A DNA stretch of 64,000 nt from Isoetes taiwanensis (GCA_021234155.1 JAJEKV010000031.1:2883055-2947054), one strand, 5' to 3'. Shown: positions 11,401 through 23,655, counted from the first letter of the stretch. Numbers and translations: made by a program. Notes: generated by a model not told the origin, from the letters alone.

Positions 11401-13290
11401 TAGCCAGCAGGGAGGAGAGCCATGATGCTTTACTTGCCAGAGAGACCGACATGCATAGAGGGACAAAGGTCAGGAACTGAAAGCTGGAGAAGTGCTAGCA
11501 ACCGACTTCGTCCACAAGCTCCCTAGAGGCAACATGAGGATCAAGACTGACGAGCACAATCAAATTCACCGGAAGGTACCTCAAGACAAGAAGACGGCAT
11601 AGCACTGAGGAACGTGACAATGTCCAAACCATGTGACCGAGGGGATCAAACAAGGAAGATTGGAAGCTCGATGGAGAAGCAGCTAGGTGAGGCGAGGCGA
11701 GCCGATGACTTGCACGCGGATTTGCATACAACTTGGTGAACCCAAGGATGGACGATTCAAAAGAACAACTGCAGAAGAGAACCACTCCAGAGGAGTATAG
11801 CCAATGGAATCGCGCACAGCCTCAAGAGACGCCTCCAAATAGCTTCAAGTATCATGAAGGGGGAACAATTACCGCCCGAGAACAGGATCAGGAAGCAGAC
11901 CGAAATGTCGAAGCATCAACGACCAGCACACCTTTAGTTAGAATGTGATGCAAAGCGTGTTGTGCCATAGCCGACAAACATCGGAGGGCCCAAGTATATC
12001 AACAAGTTACCTCGGAGTACGAGCTGACGTACAAATAGGAGGATACAGATCGTCAACACCATTGCACCGGGAGGAACACCGATGACATTACCAAGGAGTA
12101 GGTGTGCAACTCGAAGGGAGGCATAAGGGGGACCTAATAGCTCTAGTAGTAATTGTAATTATGTAAGTTATATGCTTTGCATATATAGTTCCCTTGTTAT
12201 TCCTTCCCTCCCATAGCGTAACAGATCAAAGGAAGAGATGTCAGGCAATTTGCAGGGGTGAAGCAATCAACATCGTCAACACTCTTCGAGCAACACGATA
12301 ACGACAAGAGGACTCGACGTATGAGACGTCGATAGAGTCGAAGAAACAATATCGGATACAGAGTCGTCCTTTAGCTGCCAAGACAAAGAGTTCAAGATGA
12401 AAGATCTTTTTCAACGGCGCCACCTTCAGGCTTTTGAAAAGCGGCATGGAAGATTTCACGTGATCAACTACACCATCAAGCCACCAGCAATGAGAGGCTT
12501 GTAACGAAAAAAGTCAACCTCTACATCAAAGAGATCCACTGTCAAGGAGTCTGAAGTATCGAGCGACTCGGAAGAACGTTACCTTGCTACTTCAAGCAGG
12601 CAACGAGTGGATGAGCTTCTAGCAAGCTCAAGCATCTAAGGCCATGGGACCTAGTAGGTTAAATGTATGGACGGTAACATCCATATTGGGATTAGAAGGC
12701 ATTTCCAGATATTCTCGTTGAAAGGATTGCCCCAAGATTGGGCTAAGCGTCAAGGAGTGGGAAGGAAATGCATAGGAGTGACTAAAATTATACACGATTG
12801 TTAACAAACATCCAACATATTGAAACCACTTGGTGAGATTGATCACCTCGCTAAGAAGGAATCATTACTAGGATAATTGTTGACCATGTATAAATCTAGT
12901 ACCTCCAAAAGAATAATCCAACCGAAAGAAAAGAAGTAATCTAACAAGTCCGGCCAACTTGTTACGATGGCAACAATTCGATTGGTAGGAATATTCCAAG
13001 AGTTTAAATAACTAAGAAAGGGGGAATCTCTAGAATATAAAAGAATAATACATGTAAGGTACATCTAAAATAAGAATTATAGTAATCAAATAGTCTTTTG
13101 AGACAAAAGGAATTGTCGTCATGACAAAACCTTGTGGTTTAGAATCGTTCTAACTAAGTAGGTAACCCGTAACTATATTGAAATAAATGATAACATAATA
13201 TGTGCATCCATCTTAGATGGTTATATATGTTAGCTAAGGCTAGTAAATTAATGCGCTAAGTAAGAAGCGTATAACCTCTTAAGGGGAGAG
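8410..13290. other. Long stretch without recognisable genes
   Basis: The stretch contains many short frames rich in Arg, Gln and Ser (8804-9004, 9185-9541, 9780-10124 and others), none carrying a domain I recognise on either strand. Composition changes at about 8.8 kb to a GAC/CGA-rich text that continues to about 12.6 kb, then becomes AT-rich. It could be a decayed gag-pol region or long non-coding filler. A TATATAG box with a GGGGGA tract occurs near 12130-12190. Confidence 0.5.
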
Positions 13291-13296
13291 AATAGA

Positions 13297-14357
13297 TATG
13301 ACGTTGTGTACAACGTCATTCAAGGGGTGCAGGACCATTTTCTTTTCGAAGAAAGTGGGAGGGCTCAATCTTATGATTGAACGTACTTGCATCGAATTGA
13401 CCGACCCGTAGAATAGAGTTCACTTCGGCAATGGCCGAAGCGAATAGAGCGTAAGATAGATAGATACCTTAGTGCTCAGGAGGCCTTCAACGTGCGAGAC
13501 TGACGTAGTAGCTAACTACACCAATGAAGTGGAGCAAAACTATGGGAGCAATGCAACGACCAAGTCATCTCCAAAATTACGCGACGCCGGCTCAATGGGT
13601 GGATGCGTTCTAGCCTTAGGTAAGGTGTGCGCATGTATTATAAGCTTTAATATGTCTTATTGATAAGTTAAATATAGATCCTAATAACTGCATAGAAATT
13701 GTTGTACGTATATGTATTATAGGGAAATAAGTTAAATAACAATGGTAATGTGAGGTAGCATGTTAATTAATCCTTCGCAAGGACACAATTCCTTCTAAGG
13801 ATAGCTATATGGCCTCGGGTCCTTATAAATATATGGCCTCGGGTCCTTAGGGATATACTTCCAAGGGTAATGCAGGACCCAAGGAAGAGAATAAGAAGCA
13901 CATCTAATTCTTGTGTATGATAATTAAAACCTTGTCTATGATACAATAGGTCTAAATCAGGGTTATTGTTTAAATAATCGCGATCTAAAAGTCGTTAAAT
14001 ATTGCAAAGCTTAGAGTAAATATAATTGTACTATCGGAAGTAATGTATCCGATACTATGATAATGTTAATTCATAAATATTACCTTAGGGTAATTATGTT
14101 AATCACATGCATTAAAGGAGCCACCAAAAATCGGCTCAGGCATGTTGATTTGTGTTTAGATTAGTTTCATGTGTAGTTAAGATTAATCTACGCATGCAAC
14201 CTATGCCAGGTATGGGTTGCATGCGTATTTACCGATGATGGGACCACTACGGTGATCTCTAGGACGTGGTGTAATGTCAATGTAGGCATGACCGCGGTTC
14301 CGCTTGGATGAGTGGAAGGTAGATTAAAAAGTCTACTTCCGTCCCACGGAAGTAGAC
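13297..14357. repeat. Cluster of perfect short hairpins and a duplicated 19-mer
   Basis: 13297-13318 has a 10-bp stem ATGACGTTGT / ACAACGTCAT with a 2-nt loop. About 13807-13850 carries ATATGGCCTCGGGTCCTTA twice. 14190-14226 has a 12-bp perfect stem ACGCATGCAACC / GGTTGCATGCGT. About 14331-14357 has GTCTACTTCCGT / ACGGAAGTAGAC with a 3-nt loop. No gene spans them. The density of perfect stems suggests a structured RNA region or old foldback elements. Confidence 0.7.
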
Positions 14358-14703
14358 GACCTCGAGAGATAAGAGGTCATTCAGGAATGCATTGATAGGA
14401 AAAGCACCTCTAGCCCCATATATGCATTGATAGGAGGAATCTGTCCTTCACGCCCCATATACGGGAAGGACCTATCCTCCACGTTGGGCAACTAAAGGTG
14501 TAGGCATGAGCGGCATATAGGCATTATAGGGCGCTGTCTCCACGGCCACGATGGAAGAAGCATCCTCTTCCTACGCCGGGAGATTAGCCATGCATTCATG
14601 TAGATAGGTGGGGTGGTCACCATATAACCAAAATTTTATTAATAATTAAAATGGTACTAACGTAGTGTCGAGAGCACTCCGGAGGGCAAGGAGGTCGAGC
14701 TAC

Positions 14704-14760
14704 GAAGACTTGCAACACAAATTTTGTTATAATGTGTTGCAAGGGATGAAGAGTACCTTA
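14704..14760 (+). repeat. CTTGCAACACA hairpin repeat, copy 1
   Basis: An 11-bp perfect inverted repeat, CTTGCAACACA (14709-14719) and TGTGTTGCAAG (14733-14743), is followed by GAAGAGTACCTTA. An almost identical unit occurs at 18725-18780, 4 kb downstream, on the other side of the Helitron relic. Confidence 0.85.
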
Positions 14761-14799
14761 GAAGTGTAAATTTTGTATGGAATTGATAAACTTTGATAA

Positions 14800-17354
14800 A
14801 CTTAAATCTACTTACTTAAATTGTGTTGGGGGGTGTGTCCTTTTTCCGGCCGCCGGTGGACATCGAAATCCGGCCAAAAAGCGAAATTTTGTGATCAGAA
14901 ATTTGAAAATCCGGCAAGAAAGAAACTTTCCCCCGTTATGCATTTTTTTTTCTGGTTGGAGTTTTATGTTTTTTAATGGCGGTTTACCCTAGCGTTAGGG
15001 TTTGAGCGGTCGTTTCTGGATGGTGCTGTAAAACGCTTGCTCCCAAAATAGTTCTTGGTAGGCACGCAGCACAGCCTTGAGCCTTGGGCGAAACCTCTGC
15101 TGGACATTCCGTCCAAGATAAAATACAGCATTCTCTGTTGGCATCCCATCGCCAAAGCCAACCTCTGGCCCCCTCTTTAGATCTTTGATTATATGGAATG
15201 TTTTCCAGTTACAGAAGGTTTTCACTTGATTTTTGTATCTCTGAGATGGCGATCTACATTTCGGCTTATTCGAGAAGTAAAAATCAGCATATCCAATCTC
15301 CGGTAGATCCTCATTGTTTATTTGTTGTCATGAGTACCACCCAAATCCGGCTCTGCCATAGCCATGAATCTGGCATTTCTTAATGCCTTGGGAGATTTAC
15401 CAGCTTATTCTTATGTCCTATTAACTTTCTTTTCAGGTTTTCTTCTCAGGGTTCTGCTATGCGTGGAGTAGGCTTAGCAATAAATCAGGTCTTAGTCTCA
15501 GGTAGATCCTCACTTTTGTTTATTGTCATGCCTACATGCAAAGCCAAATCCGGTCCTGCCTATACAAATCCAGGATGTGCTTATTTGAGTTGGATTTGGC
15601 CTGGATTTTATGCAGATTCTGTTCACTATTTGTGTGCATTTTTCAATCAACAGCAATAATTCACAGTGTTGAGGTGGAATCTGCAACCATTTCAAGGTGA
15701 AAATAATAATTTGCCAGAAGCAGTTAATGAAGGTCTCCAATGGTTTAGTACAGCAATGGGATTGTAAAATCTACAGGCTTCTGTACACGCTCATGTGTTT
15801 GGTAAGTGCATTCATATTATTTACCAATGGATTGTCGATACTACATTTTACTTCATGCATGATTTGCTACCAGTTGCTACCAGTTGTACAGAGATGGCTT
15901 TTGAGGTTTTTGCTCTACGTTTCAAAATTTTTGTTTGTTGTATTCTTTCATTTGTTTTGTGGCTACCTTGCTTTCTTCAATCCCCAGACGTATTTGTTTT
16001 TTCTACTATTCCATTTGTTCCATTCTATGCAGACTTCTATAGGGTATTACATTTTGCTCCTGAGGTCTAGGGAGATATACTTGCTGCTGTGATTGCTTCT
16101 GCTTTTTTTAGAGAAGTTGCAACAGTGGTGGGGAAGAAGATATAATGTTTTGCAGAATATGTGCTGCATACTTGCAGAAACGTTTTCTGGGATTTGCACC
16201 TTGAATCATGTATTAACTGCAACTACTGAAACGAATCCATGTTTCTGCAGGATAATTCATTACCTATCAACCTACTATTATCAGTTGGAAATTCTAACCC
16301 AAAGCTATCCACAACACGATTGTGACCTGAACTGTTACAGTAGACTGGTGTTTCAGCTATTGGTTACTACTAAATGCAAGAAGCATCAAGTCTGCAGCTT
16401 GATACTATAAGTCCTCATGCATAAATATGTTGATAAACATCATCAAAGTCTAATATGTTTGCTTCAAAGATATCTGAGTCCATATCTTGCTTTTCAGTTT
16501 TCTTCTGTACAGATTTGAAGTATGGGATGTAATTACACTGCCATATTTTTTTCGTTTAGCTCTCTATTCTTGCAAGAAAATTTGAGGAATGGTTGGATAA
16601 AAAGGGTTAACTGATATAGTTGATTTCCTCCAATGTGGCAATTCTTACATGCATCTCATAGGGTGGCATCTGTCTATTGCAAAGTCCAGCTTTATGATTG
16701 CCATTTTGCTGTTGTATCAATTAATGGCCATGACATGCATAAACTAATGGAAGTTTAGCCCAGTCGTATTAATGCTCTCATGTGAATACATTTTCTTTAA
16801 GTATTGGTGTTTAACTTTTATGTAATGCTCTGAATTCTAGCGCATATCAATGCCACAAAATACCATTCTACATATGTTGTTCAAATTGGCATTTTAGCAT
16901 TTTGGTGTATAAAATAATCTATTTGGTTTAACTGCTGCATTTTTCAATTTTGACTTTGGCCATTAAGTGTAATCTTTGTTTTACAATTTTGATTTTGGCC
17001 ATAAGCTTACTCTTTGTTTGTGGTATTTAGCCAAATCCTTCACTAGACAATGTTAGAGAGGTTTTTTTTTGTCAATGCCTTCTCTTCATCATCAAACATC
17101 TATATCATCATGACCACAATCACAACTATCTATACATATCCAATATAATGGACCTATGTATATCCAAATTCTTTTACAAGATTTATAATACATCACAACA
17201 ATGCTAGAATCACATGAACATGACTCAAATTTTTCACATCCAAACCACTTTGAAATAAAACTTTGCATTCATATTTTCAAGCAATCATTTGAGCTCCCAG
17301 TCATATGTTATTGAGTTCCAAAAGAGAGGATTGTCACATGTACATTTGTTGACT
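14800..17354. other. No recognised gene; possible Helitron cargo
   Basis: The stretch includes T-rich open frames (15697-16410, + strand) and a short minus-strand frame (14995-15225) without a family I recognise. It lies between the first CTTGCAACACA repeat and the Helitron Rep-like frame, so it may be Helitron-internal or captured sequence. No Helitron 5' end (TC...) could be fixed. Confidence 0.4.
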
Positions 17355-18420
17355 ATGTTGGATTAGGACGACAAGCTCTTCACAACTGAAGAAATTGATC
17401 AAATCATTTGCGATGAAATACCAGATAAGGATGCATATCCTGAATTGTATGATGTGGTCACCTGTAATATGATGCATGGGCTATGTGATACTGGATATCA
17501 AAAGTCTGTGCATACAGGATCATAAGTGTAGAAAGCATTACCCATGTGCATTTTCAGATGAGATGGCAGTTGTTGACGGATATCTGTTGTACCGAAGAAG
17601 GGATGATGACCAGAAAGTGGAAAAATGTGACGTACATATAGACAACAGATAGTTCGTGTCATATAATCCATGACTAACATCGTACTTCAAGTGCCATATC
17701 AATTTTGAGGTATGCTGCTATAAGGTCATTAAATATTTGTACAAGTATGTCTACAAAGAGCCAGATATGATCAATGTGAACTTAGATGCAGCAAGTGATG
17801 GTGCCTCGACTAGCAGGGCACCCACTATAAACCATGACGAGGTTGAACAATTCTTAAATCCACGCTACTTCTCAGCTTCTGAGGCGTCATGCAGAATTCT
17901 CTCATATGAAACACAACAACAGTTTCATCATGTCATTAGACTGGTTGTGCATCTCCCAATGCAACAAGATGTATACTATCGGGAAGGTATGAACGTGGAC
18001 ATTATACGAGGTAAGAATAATGGGACAACATTGACAACCTTTTCCGAGATGAATGCATCTGGCAATAGAGAGGCTACTCAATTGCTCTACTATGATTTTC
18101 CTAAAAAGTTTACCAATGATAAATCCAATAGAAAATGGCAGGTTATTCCAACAACCAAAAGTTTCTCACTATTGGACGCATGTACTTTGTTAATTCTTCA
18201 GAAGGAGAGCGATATTATCTACGACTCCTATTGACCCATGTGACAGGTTCAATTAGTTTTGAAGATTTACTTTCTTTCAATGGGGAGTTATGTGCAACAT
18301 ACAAAAAAGCTTGCATTCGTTGTGGGTTGCTTCGAGATGGCACAGAATGGCTCGAGTCTCATCAAAAAGTAGCAACATGAGGCATGCCACCACAATTGCT
18401 ACACATGTTCGCGGCACATA
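17355..18420 (+). pseudogene. Helitron Rep/helicase-like protein (fragment, frameshifted)
   Basis: Joined frames resemble the Helitron helicase-like N-terminal and Rep region of plant RepHel proteins: IPDKDAYPELYDVVTCNMMH, MHGLCD, VDGYLLYRRRDD, DNR then YNP, CHINFE, IKYLYKYVYKEPD, YFSASEASCRI, RLVVHLPMQQDVYYREG, YYDFPKKF. After a frame change near 18135 it continues with IGRMYFVNSSEGERYYLRLL, TGSISFEDL and GLLRDGTEW. Stops interrupt the first 380 bases. The PIF1-type helicase half is absent: the frame runs out about 100 bp before the Helitron 3' end. It is an internally deleted, non-functional copy. Confidence 0.85.
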
Positions 18421-18515
18421 AATAATGTCCGTTCTTGCCAGTATTAACATGTGATGTGTCGGAAGTTGCACATGTGGATGTTAAAGGCCAAGTAAAAACA
18501 CATGACAGAACATTA

Positions 18516-18545
18516 GCCCGGCAACGCCGGGCACACGTTTACTAG
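18516..18545 (+). mobile_element. Helitron 3' terminus (hairpin + CTAG), copy 1
   Basis: A 17-nt hairpin, GCCCGGCAACGCCGGGC (18516-18532), is followed nine bases later by CTAG (18542-18545) and then T, the classical Helitron 3' end (hairpin, CTRR, insertion before T). The Rep-like frame on the same strand just upstream supports it. The same hairpin ends another element at 23087-23114. Confidence 0.88.
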
Positions 18546-18724
18546 TGTTGTATTAAGTAAGGTTAATAATTACCTTGCGTGGATTAAGTTATGAAGTGAT
18601 AAGTTAATTGGATAATGAAATAGTACAGTAATGTCTTAAACATTACCTTAGAGTAATTCTAATAATTAAGATAGTAAATATGTAATTATAGATATTGTAA
18701 AATTAATGCAGGATTTTAAGGTGC

Positions 18725-18782
18725 GAAGACTTGCAACACAAATTTTGTTGGAATGTGTTGCAAGGAATGAAGAGTACCTTAA
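18725..18782 (+). repeat. CTTGCAACACA hairpin repeat, copy 2
   Basis: Stem arms lie at 18730-18740 and 18754-18764, with GAAGAGTACCTTA after them, matching copy 1 at 14704-14760 with few changes. The flanks share TTTTGATAAACT. This may be a repeat of the host LTR element, as AT-rich text with TTACCTTA..GTAAT motifs surrounds both copies. Confidence 0.85.
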
Positions 18783-19002
18783 ATAATAATTGTATATGAA
18801 AGTGTTAAATTTTGATAAACTAAATTGTCGTGATAAGTAAATTATTGAGTAACTTGTTTAATGATGTTACGAATTGACAAGTTATTTGATAATGTAATGG
18901 CGTAATAATGATTTAAAAATATTACCTTAAGGTAATCTTAATAAATGTGTAAGTATTATAGTAGTATATTGTATGCATCAGGTTGATTGCAGGTTAGGAA
19001 GA

Positions 19003-19059
19003 TTCCAAGGTGGGGAGACCCACGATGCTGCGGACAGCATCATTTCAAGGTGGGGAGAA
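19003..19059 (+). promoter_or_regulatory. Polypurine tract (doubled) before LTR copy 2
   Basis: AAGGTGGGGAGAA (19047-19059) directly precedes TGTGACGTTCC, a typical 5' LTR start, so it is a good plus-strand primer site. A second near-identical purine tract (CCAAGGTGGGGAGA, about 19005-19018) lies 40 bp upstream. Between the two sits the hairpin GATGCTG-CGGA-CAGCATC. Confidence 0.6.
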
Positions 19060-22015
19060 TGTGACGTTCCAGCACAGTATACGGTCCCAGGACGTATACT
19101 GTACTGCCTCGTCACGCGTACACGCCACTCCGACTGACGTGTACGCCAACGTGTAGCCAGGCGGGTAGCCCCTAGGGGGAAACTTGCAAGGTATGCACAT
19201 TTATTAATGTGCACATTTACCAATGTGCACATTTATTAAGGTGCACACCTTTCCATGTGGATACATTTATGCCACCTAGCCATTAAAGGCAAGTGGGCCA
19301 TTCCCAATTATCCCACATGCCTAAAGGGATAATTGGAAACCCTAGCCCTAACCCCTTGTCTATTTAGGTAGGAAGAAACCCTAACTTGCCATTTTCGTCC
19401 ACAGGATTTTAGGGCTCTGTTTTGCTTGCTCCAGGAGTCAAAACCGCATCCCAGACTCTGTCTGAGCGAACCTGCTCATTAGTTTCCCAATCTAGCTTCA
19501 TCTTCTAGCAGCAGAGCAGGATGGTCGAGTTCAGAGCAGGAGGAGCGAGCCAGGGACCAGGTATTTCGTCAATTTAATGGCCTAAACCGTCTTCCAGTCA
19601 TCGAATCAGTAGGTTTAGCCTATTAAATTGCCCATAGTAGCCATCTAGATCTCTAGATACCAAGCTCTAACTAAAGAACCTAACTCTATGATATAGATTA
19701 GATCTTGTTCTTTAGTTCTTCTGTGATATGTATGATGATGTATCTCTGTGGACTCATTGTATTGGGAAGGGGGGGTAGAGACCCTAAAGCCTGGTAGTTG
19801 ATGCTCCTAGCTAGCCTCTTTAGCACAATCGTAAATTCGCCTCAGGTACAAGAACCACACCCGGTTGTGGGTGAAGGGCCGACCGCTAAGAAGGAGGTTC
19901 GTGTTCTCGACTCTTGAACGATCCCTCTGGTGTGTAAGGCCTACCGGGGATCATTGTGACTAGGTCTAATGGCTTACCACTGAGTGCGGGCAAGGCATGG
20001 GCTCGACACCCGTGAAGTGGTGTTCACTTTCCAAAGGGGTTCAACGAACAAGGGCAAAGGGCCCTCTAGTCACCTTGAGTCAATGTAGACCTCTCGGAGG
20101 GAGTGATCCCTACCTGCCCCATCGGAACCGGAGAGATGCAACCCGGGAATAGCCCCTTTGGCTATGCATCCCATGGCTCTGGCCAGTCCCAACACTTTTC
20201 AGCCTACTCTGCAAAGTGTGCACAGGAGGGGCGGATGGAGTGGACTACCCTAAGCCATGTTGATATGCCAGCCAAATCCATTGCCATGAATTTCATGCGC
20301 AAATGAACTCGAGAGACAACAACGGCCGGGCCATTTCCTCGAGTCCGGAGCCTTGGGTAGGATTTCCCCATGTGATGTGCTGATCTTTGTCTATGCAGAT
20401 ATGTGATGAGCCATCCTTCAAGATGGCTATGTGATGTTGATGTTGTATACTAACATGTATATTTACGCTTCCGTAGCTAGGTAGGCCCTGAGGAAGACAG
20501 GGTAAATGACCCCTTCATTTTTCCCACTGGAACTCATCAAGGTTGCAGTGATACGTGGAGGGCCCTGTATCAGTATGGAGCTGGTATGGGGGATGAACTC
20601 CTGTTTGTATACCTGGGCACCGGGGGCGCCACAACCATATATTACCGCCCTCGATGAAGTCATACTTCAATGACGTCACAACCATTATTGAAGTTACCGC
20701 CCTCGGGATGAAGTCATACTTCAATGCTGCAGGATCATTTTCGTAAAATTTGCTCCTAAAATGCATTATCGCCCGTGATCGGGCACTACTATAAGTGAAC
20801 CCCTCTGGTCGCGGTGCATGAGTGTATATATTTGTGTGTTTTTGCATTTTGTGTATTAGAACAGTTTGTCAACAGGCTGATTGCTGCCACGGTTTTTTCC
20901 CTCGAAAACCCTTCGGGGCGGGGGGTTTTTAATCCGGTAGTAATGCACGCTTGTCACGCTTTTTGTATTGGGTCCCATAGACCAATTGGTCTCCGTGGAC
21001 GATAAAAATACCTTCCTTCCTTTATATATTGTTCTCCAACAATATGAACAATATGCTTGGCAAATTGTCTTCAAATAATTGTTTATGATACTTCTCTTCT
21101 AGAAGCCCCTACATGAGAGATCTAAACCACTATGTGCATGATGATGACTTCTAGAGGGTGGTATAATAGAGGAAGATAATGAATCTCAAGGTGGTATAGT
21201 AGACGAAGATAATGAATCCTACTTCGAAGGGAGCAAATGGGTAGATTAGAAAGAAAAAGTCCGATATTATGTTGTAATGACATCTCTCCAACGTTGTAGA
21301 GGGCCAAAGGTGTCCAAACTTGATTAAAAAAAACTACAAAAAGTTAGGGTCCACTATTACATTCAATCTCCAAGTCCTAATTGGCCCAATTGTCCATGGC
21401 CTGAAATTACTCCATTCAAATGTCACTATAATTGAGGAATGTAATCAATACAACCATTTCTTGCAATTTATTTTAACTACAAAATGTAATTATTATAAAA
21501 TCAATAACATTTCAAAAATTTCTACATATCTATATAACTCCATTTTTCCAAATTTATGAACATAGGACGTGTTTCACATTCGTATTTTAGCCTTTGAAAG
21601 TTTGAATTATGTGATGACGTTTATTTTCCCAGATTACAAGACATTCCATATTTCCTAACAAATAGTTGGTAAGCTCAGGCACCATTACTATCTATCTTAA
21701 AGTCTGATTATTAGCATTGTCTAATTTAATAGTCCAATAAGTTCAATGCCTATGTGCCCTTTAGTCTCCCATATTCCAACAAAATGGATTGGTAAGCCAC
21801 GCACCACAGAATAGCCACCCATATTCCCGTGAAATAAAGCTGAGTATCTTTTTCGATTGCATTCCATGGCCTATTATATGGTTCAAATATTGAAGACTCA
21901 ATTTATTCACAACCATCAAGACTTCGTCAAACTAAATCATGAGTAATGCTAAAGACCACTAACTCTCTCCAAACCAAAGAGGACATACACCTCAACTATA
22001 ACATTGTTGCTTTCA
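19060..22015 (+). mobile_element. LTR copy 2 of giant LTR element
   Basis: It starts with TGTGACG after a polypurine tract and matches 4530-7716 from base 19215 on. It ends with CA at 22014-22015, beyond which identity to copy 1 stops within three bases. It carries the telobox-like AAACCCTA and TATTTAGG motifs and a LINE 3' tail at 20860-21022. Compared with copy 1 it lacks about 330 bp before the LINE tail and has a local duplication of the segment with ACCGCCCTCG and GAAGTCATACTTCAATG (about 20630-20730). Confidence 0.5.
20820..21022 (+). mobile_element. LINE 3' tail with (TTCC)n, inside LTR copy 2
   Basis: This is the counterpart of 6540-6716, with the same 3' untranslated motifs and a shorter TTCC run. 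The following TTTATATATTGTTCTCC is the same in both LTR copies. Confidence 0.7.
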
Positions 22016-23086
22016 TATTACAACAAAAGTTTCTATAGGTTACGAAAGCCTACCGATGCGTCCCCACAAAATCATTTCATTAGAAGTATCATGTATACAA
22101 AGACAACACACCATAACATTTCTACAGGTCAACATTTAAGATCAAATCCATAATTTCATATGCAAATGGTTTCTTATCTTCATCAACGAATCTCAAAGTC
22201 TTGCTCTATAGATCCTTGCCCCCTCCAAGCCACATTGTTTGTTATTGGGCAATGTCATCACTAGAGCTTCTACGTTTCTCAAAATTTATTTCATCTCCAT
22301 TGTTTGCATGCCAGAGAAAAAGGGTTTCCGTACTACTTTCGATGTTGGGGTGCCACAAGTAGATGTTATGATTTTATGATTAATCTTTGTGCTTTGTCCA
22401 ACATAACATAATCAAGTAAGTTTCAAATACCACATACACCACATGCGATATTAATTCATGTCATCAATGCTTGAGACTGCCACATGCATAACAATTGTCC
22501 ATACATCAAGATCACTTATCCACATCATTTTCTCAACATTAAATGAACAATGTACACAAATTGATTCCTATAGACGCAGTTAAATATTCACTAATTTTTC
22601 TTATTTAGCATTTTACAAGCAATCACTTCAGTAACCATGAACCTGGTTCTATTCTAAAGAATATTTCACCACCTATCCACAACGTGAATAGACAAACATT
22701 TCACCCTTCTACACATTTAGTGCAAATTTTGATAAAACAAAACCCACATGATTACCTAACTAACAACAACTTCGATAAAGTAAAATCCACATAATTACCT
22801 AAAAGAAAAGACAAAAAAAACAAAAACTATTAACTTCATCTCCAATATAATGTTGTGCATCCTTTATTATTGTATAAACCCTCATGCCTATCCACTTCAC
22901 ATACATCCATCAAAACTTTAACTCCAACTTCACAAATACAACCTCTTCGACTTATTACAGATCAATCCAATACCAATTAGGTTGAAGCTTACAAATGCCA
23001 GCTCACGAATAACATCCTTACAACATTGTCCTAAAGCCTACAAATGCAAAATAACATTATTACTTTTACAATCTACATTTAGTAAA
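22016..23086. other. AT-rich body of a non-autonomous Helitron (5' end unresolved)
   Basis: No gene is recognised. The stretch runs from the LTR end to the Helitron 3' hairpin at 23087. It contains repeated short phrases (AAAACCCACATGATTACCTAA then TAAAATCCACATAATTACCTAA near 22738-22800). A Helitron start was not found. Confidence 0.4.
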
Positions 23087-23114
23087 GCCCGGCAACGCCG
23101 GGCACCATAACTAG
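23087..23114 (+). mobile_element. Helitron 3' terminus (hairpin + CTAG), copy 2
   Basis: The hairpin GCCCGGCAACGCCGGGC (23087-23103) is identical to that at 18516-18532, and CTAG (23111-23114) is followed by T. No Rep-like frame precedes it, so this is a non-autonomous relative ended by the same transposition machinery. Confidence 0.85.
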
Positions 23115-23655
23115 TCTTAGTTGAATTTGGAATCAAGGTTCAAGGCCATATTAACTTACAACAATTGCCAAAATAATAGTTGCACACTTTCAATATGCCA
23201 AAGCAACTTCAAATCTTTGTGGTTTCTCCATCGTGTTAAACAACATTGCGTGTTTCATTATAACACATCACTACCCCACACATTAATACCCCACTTCTGT
23301 GATCAATCACATGGAATGCCCACCAAAGGTGGGCAATTTTCTAGTTTTCCGTAATAAAGTCCCAAATTACAGATACCAGGTACTTTTGTTATAAAATTTT
23401 TTATAAGCCTGCTTGCAATGCATTGGATTAGTCAATTCTATAAACCTAGGTACACAGTTCAAGAACTCTAGAATGTAAATTGATTATACTATTCCATAAG
23501 CATGTTCCTTGTCTGCAATAAATCTCAACAATTTTATTTTACACGTACAATATTTGACATCATAAATAAATGTCAGCATAGGTAAATGTAATGCTTATGT
23601 TGGCACTTGCAGCAGGCTCAACTTTTAACTTTAAAGAAAATTAGCCTATGATTCT

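Larger units (their letters stand above)
7717..19059 (+). mobile_element. Internal region of giant, largely non-coding LTR element (LARD-like)
   Basis: The 11.3 kb between the two LTR copies ends in a polypurine tract. I found no gag, protease, reverse transcriptase or integrase in any frame. Recognisable contents are a histone-H3-like exon at its left end, two large hairpin repeats (8119-8400), hairpins at 13.3-14.4 kb, a duplicated CTTGCAACACA hairpin, and an inserted Helitron relic. Long LTRs with a non-coding, structured interior fit a LARD (large retrotransposon derivative). Confidence is limited because the primer-binding site and target duplication are not visible. Confidence 0.4.

Noticed and set aside
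8804-12000. Gag-pol of a Ty3/Gypsy element
   Set aside because: No zinc knuckle, protease, reverse transcriptase, RNase H or integrase motif could be found in any frame, so I only call an unrecognised interior.
15697-16410. Membrane-protein genes (hydrophobic frames of 91-131 residues)
   Set aside because: The frames are hydrophobic because the DNA is T-rich; there is no domain, no consistent splice structure, and overlapping frames look alike.
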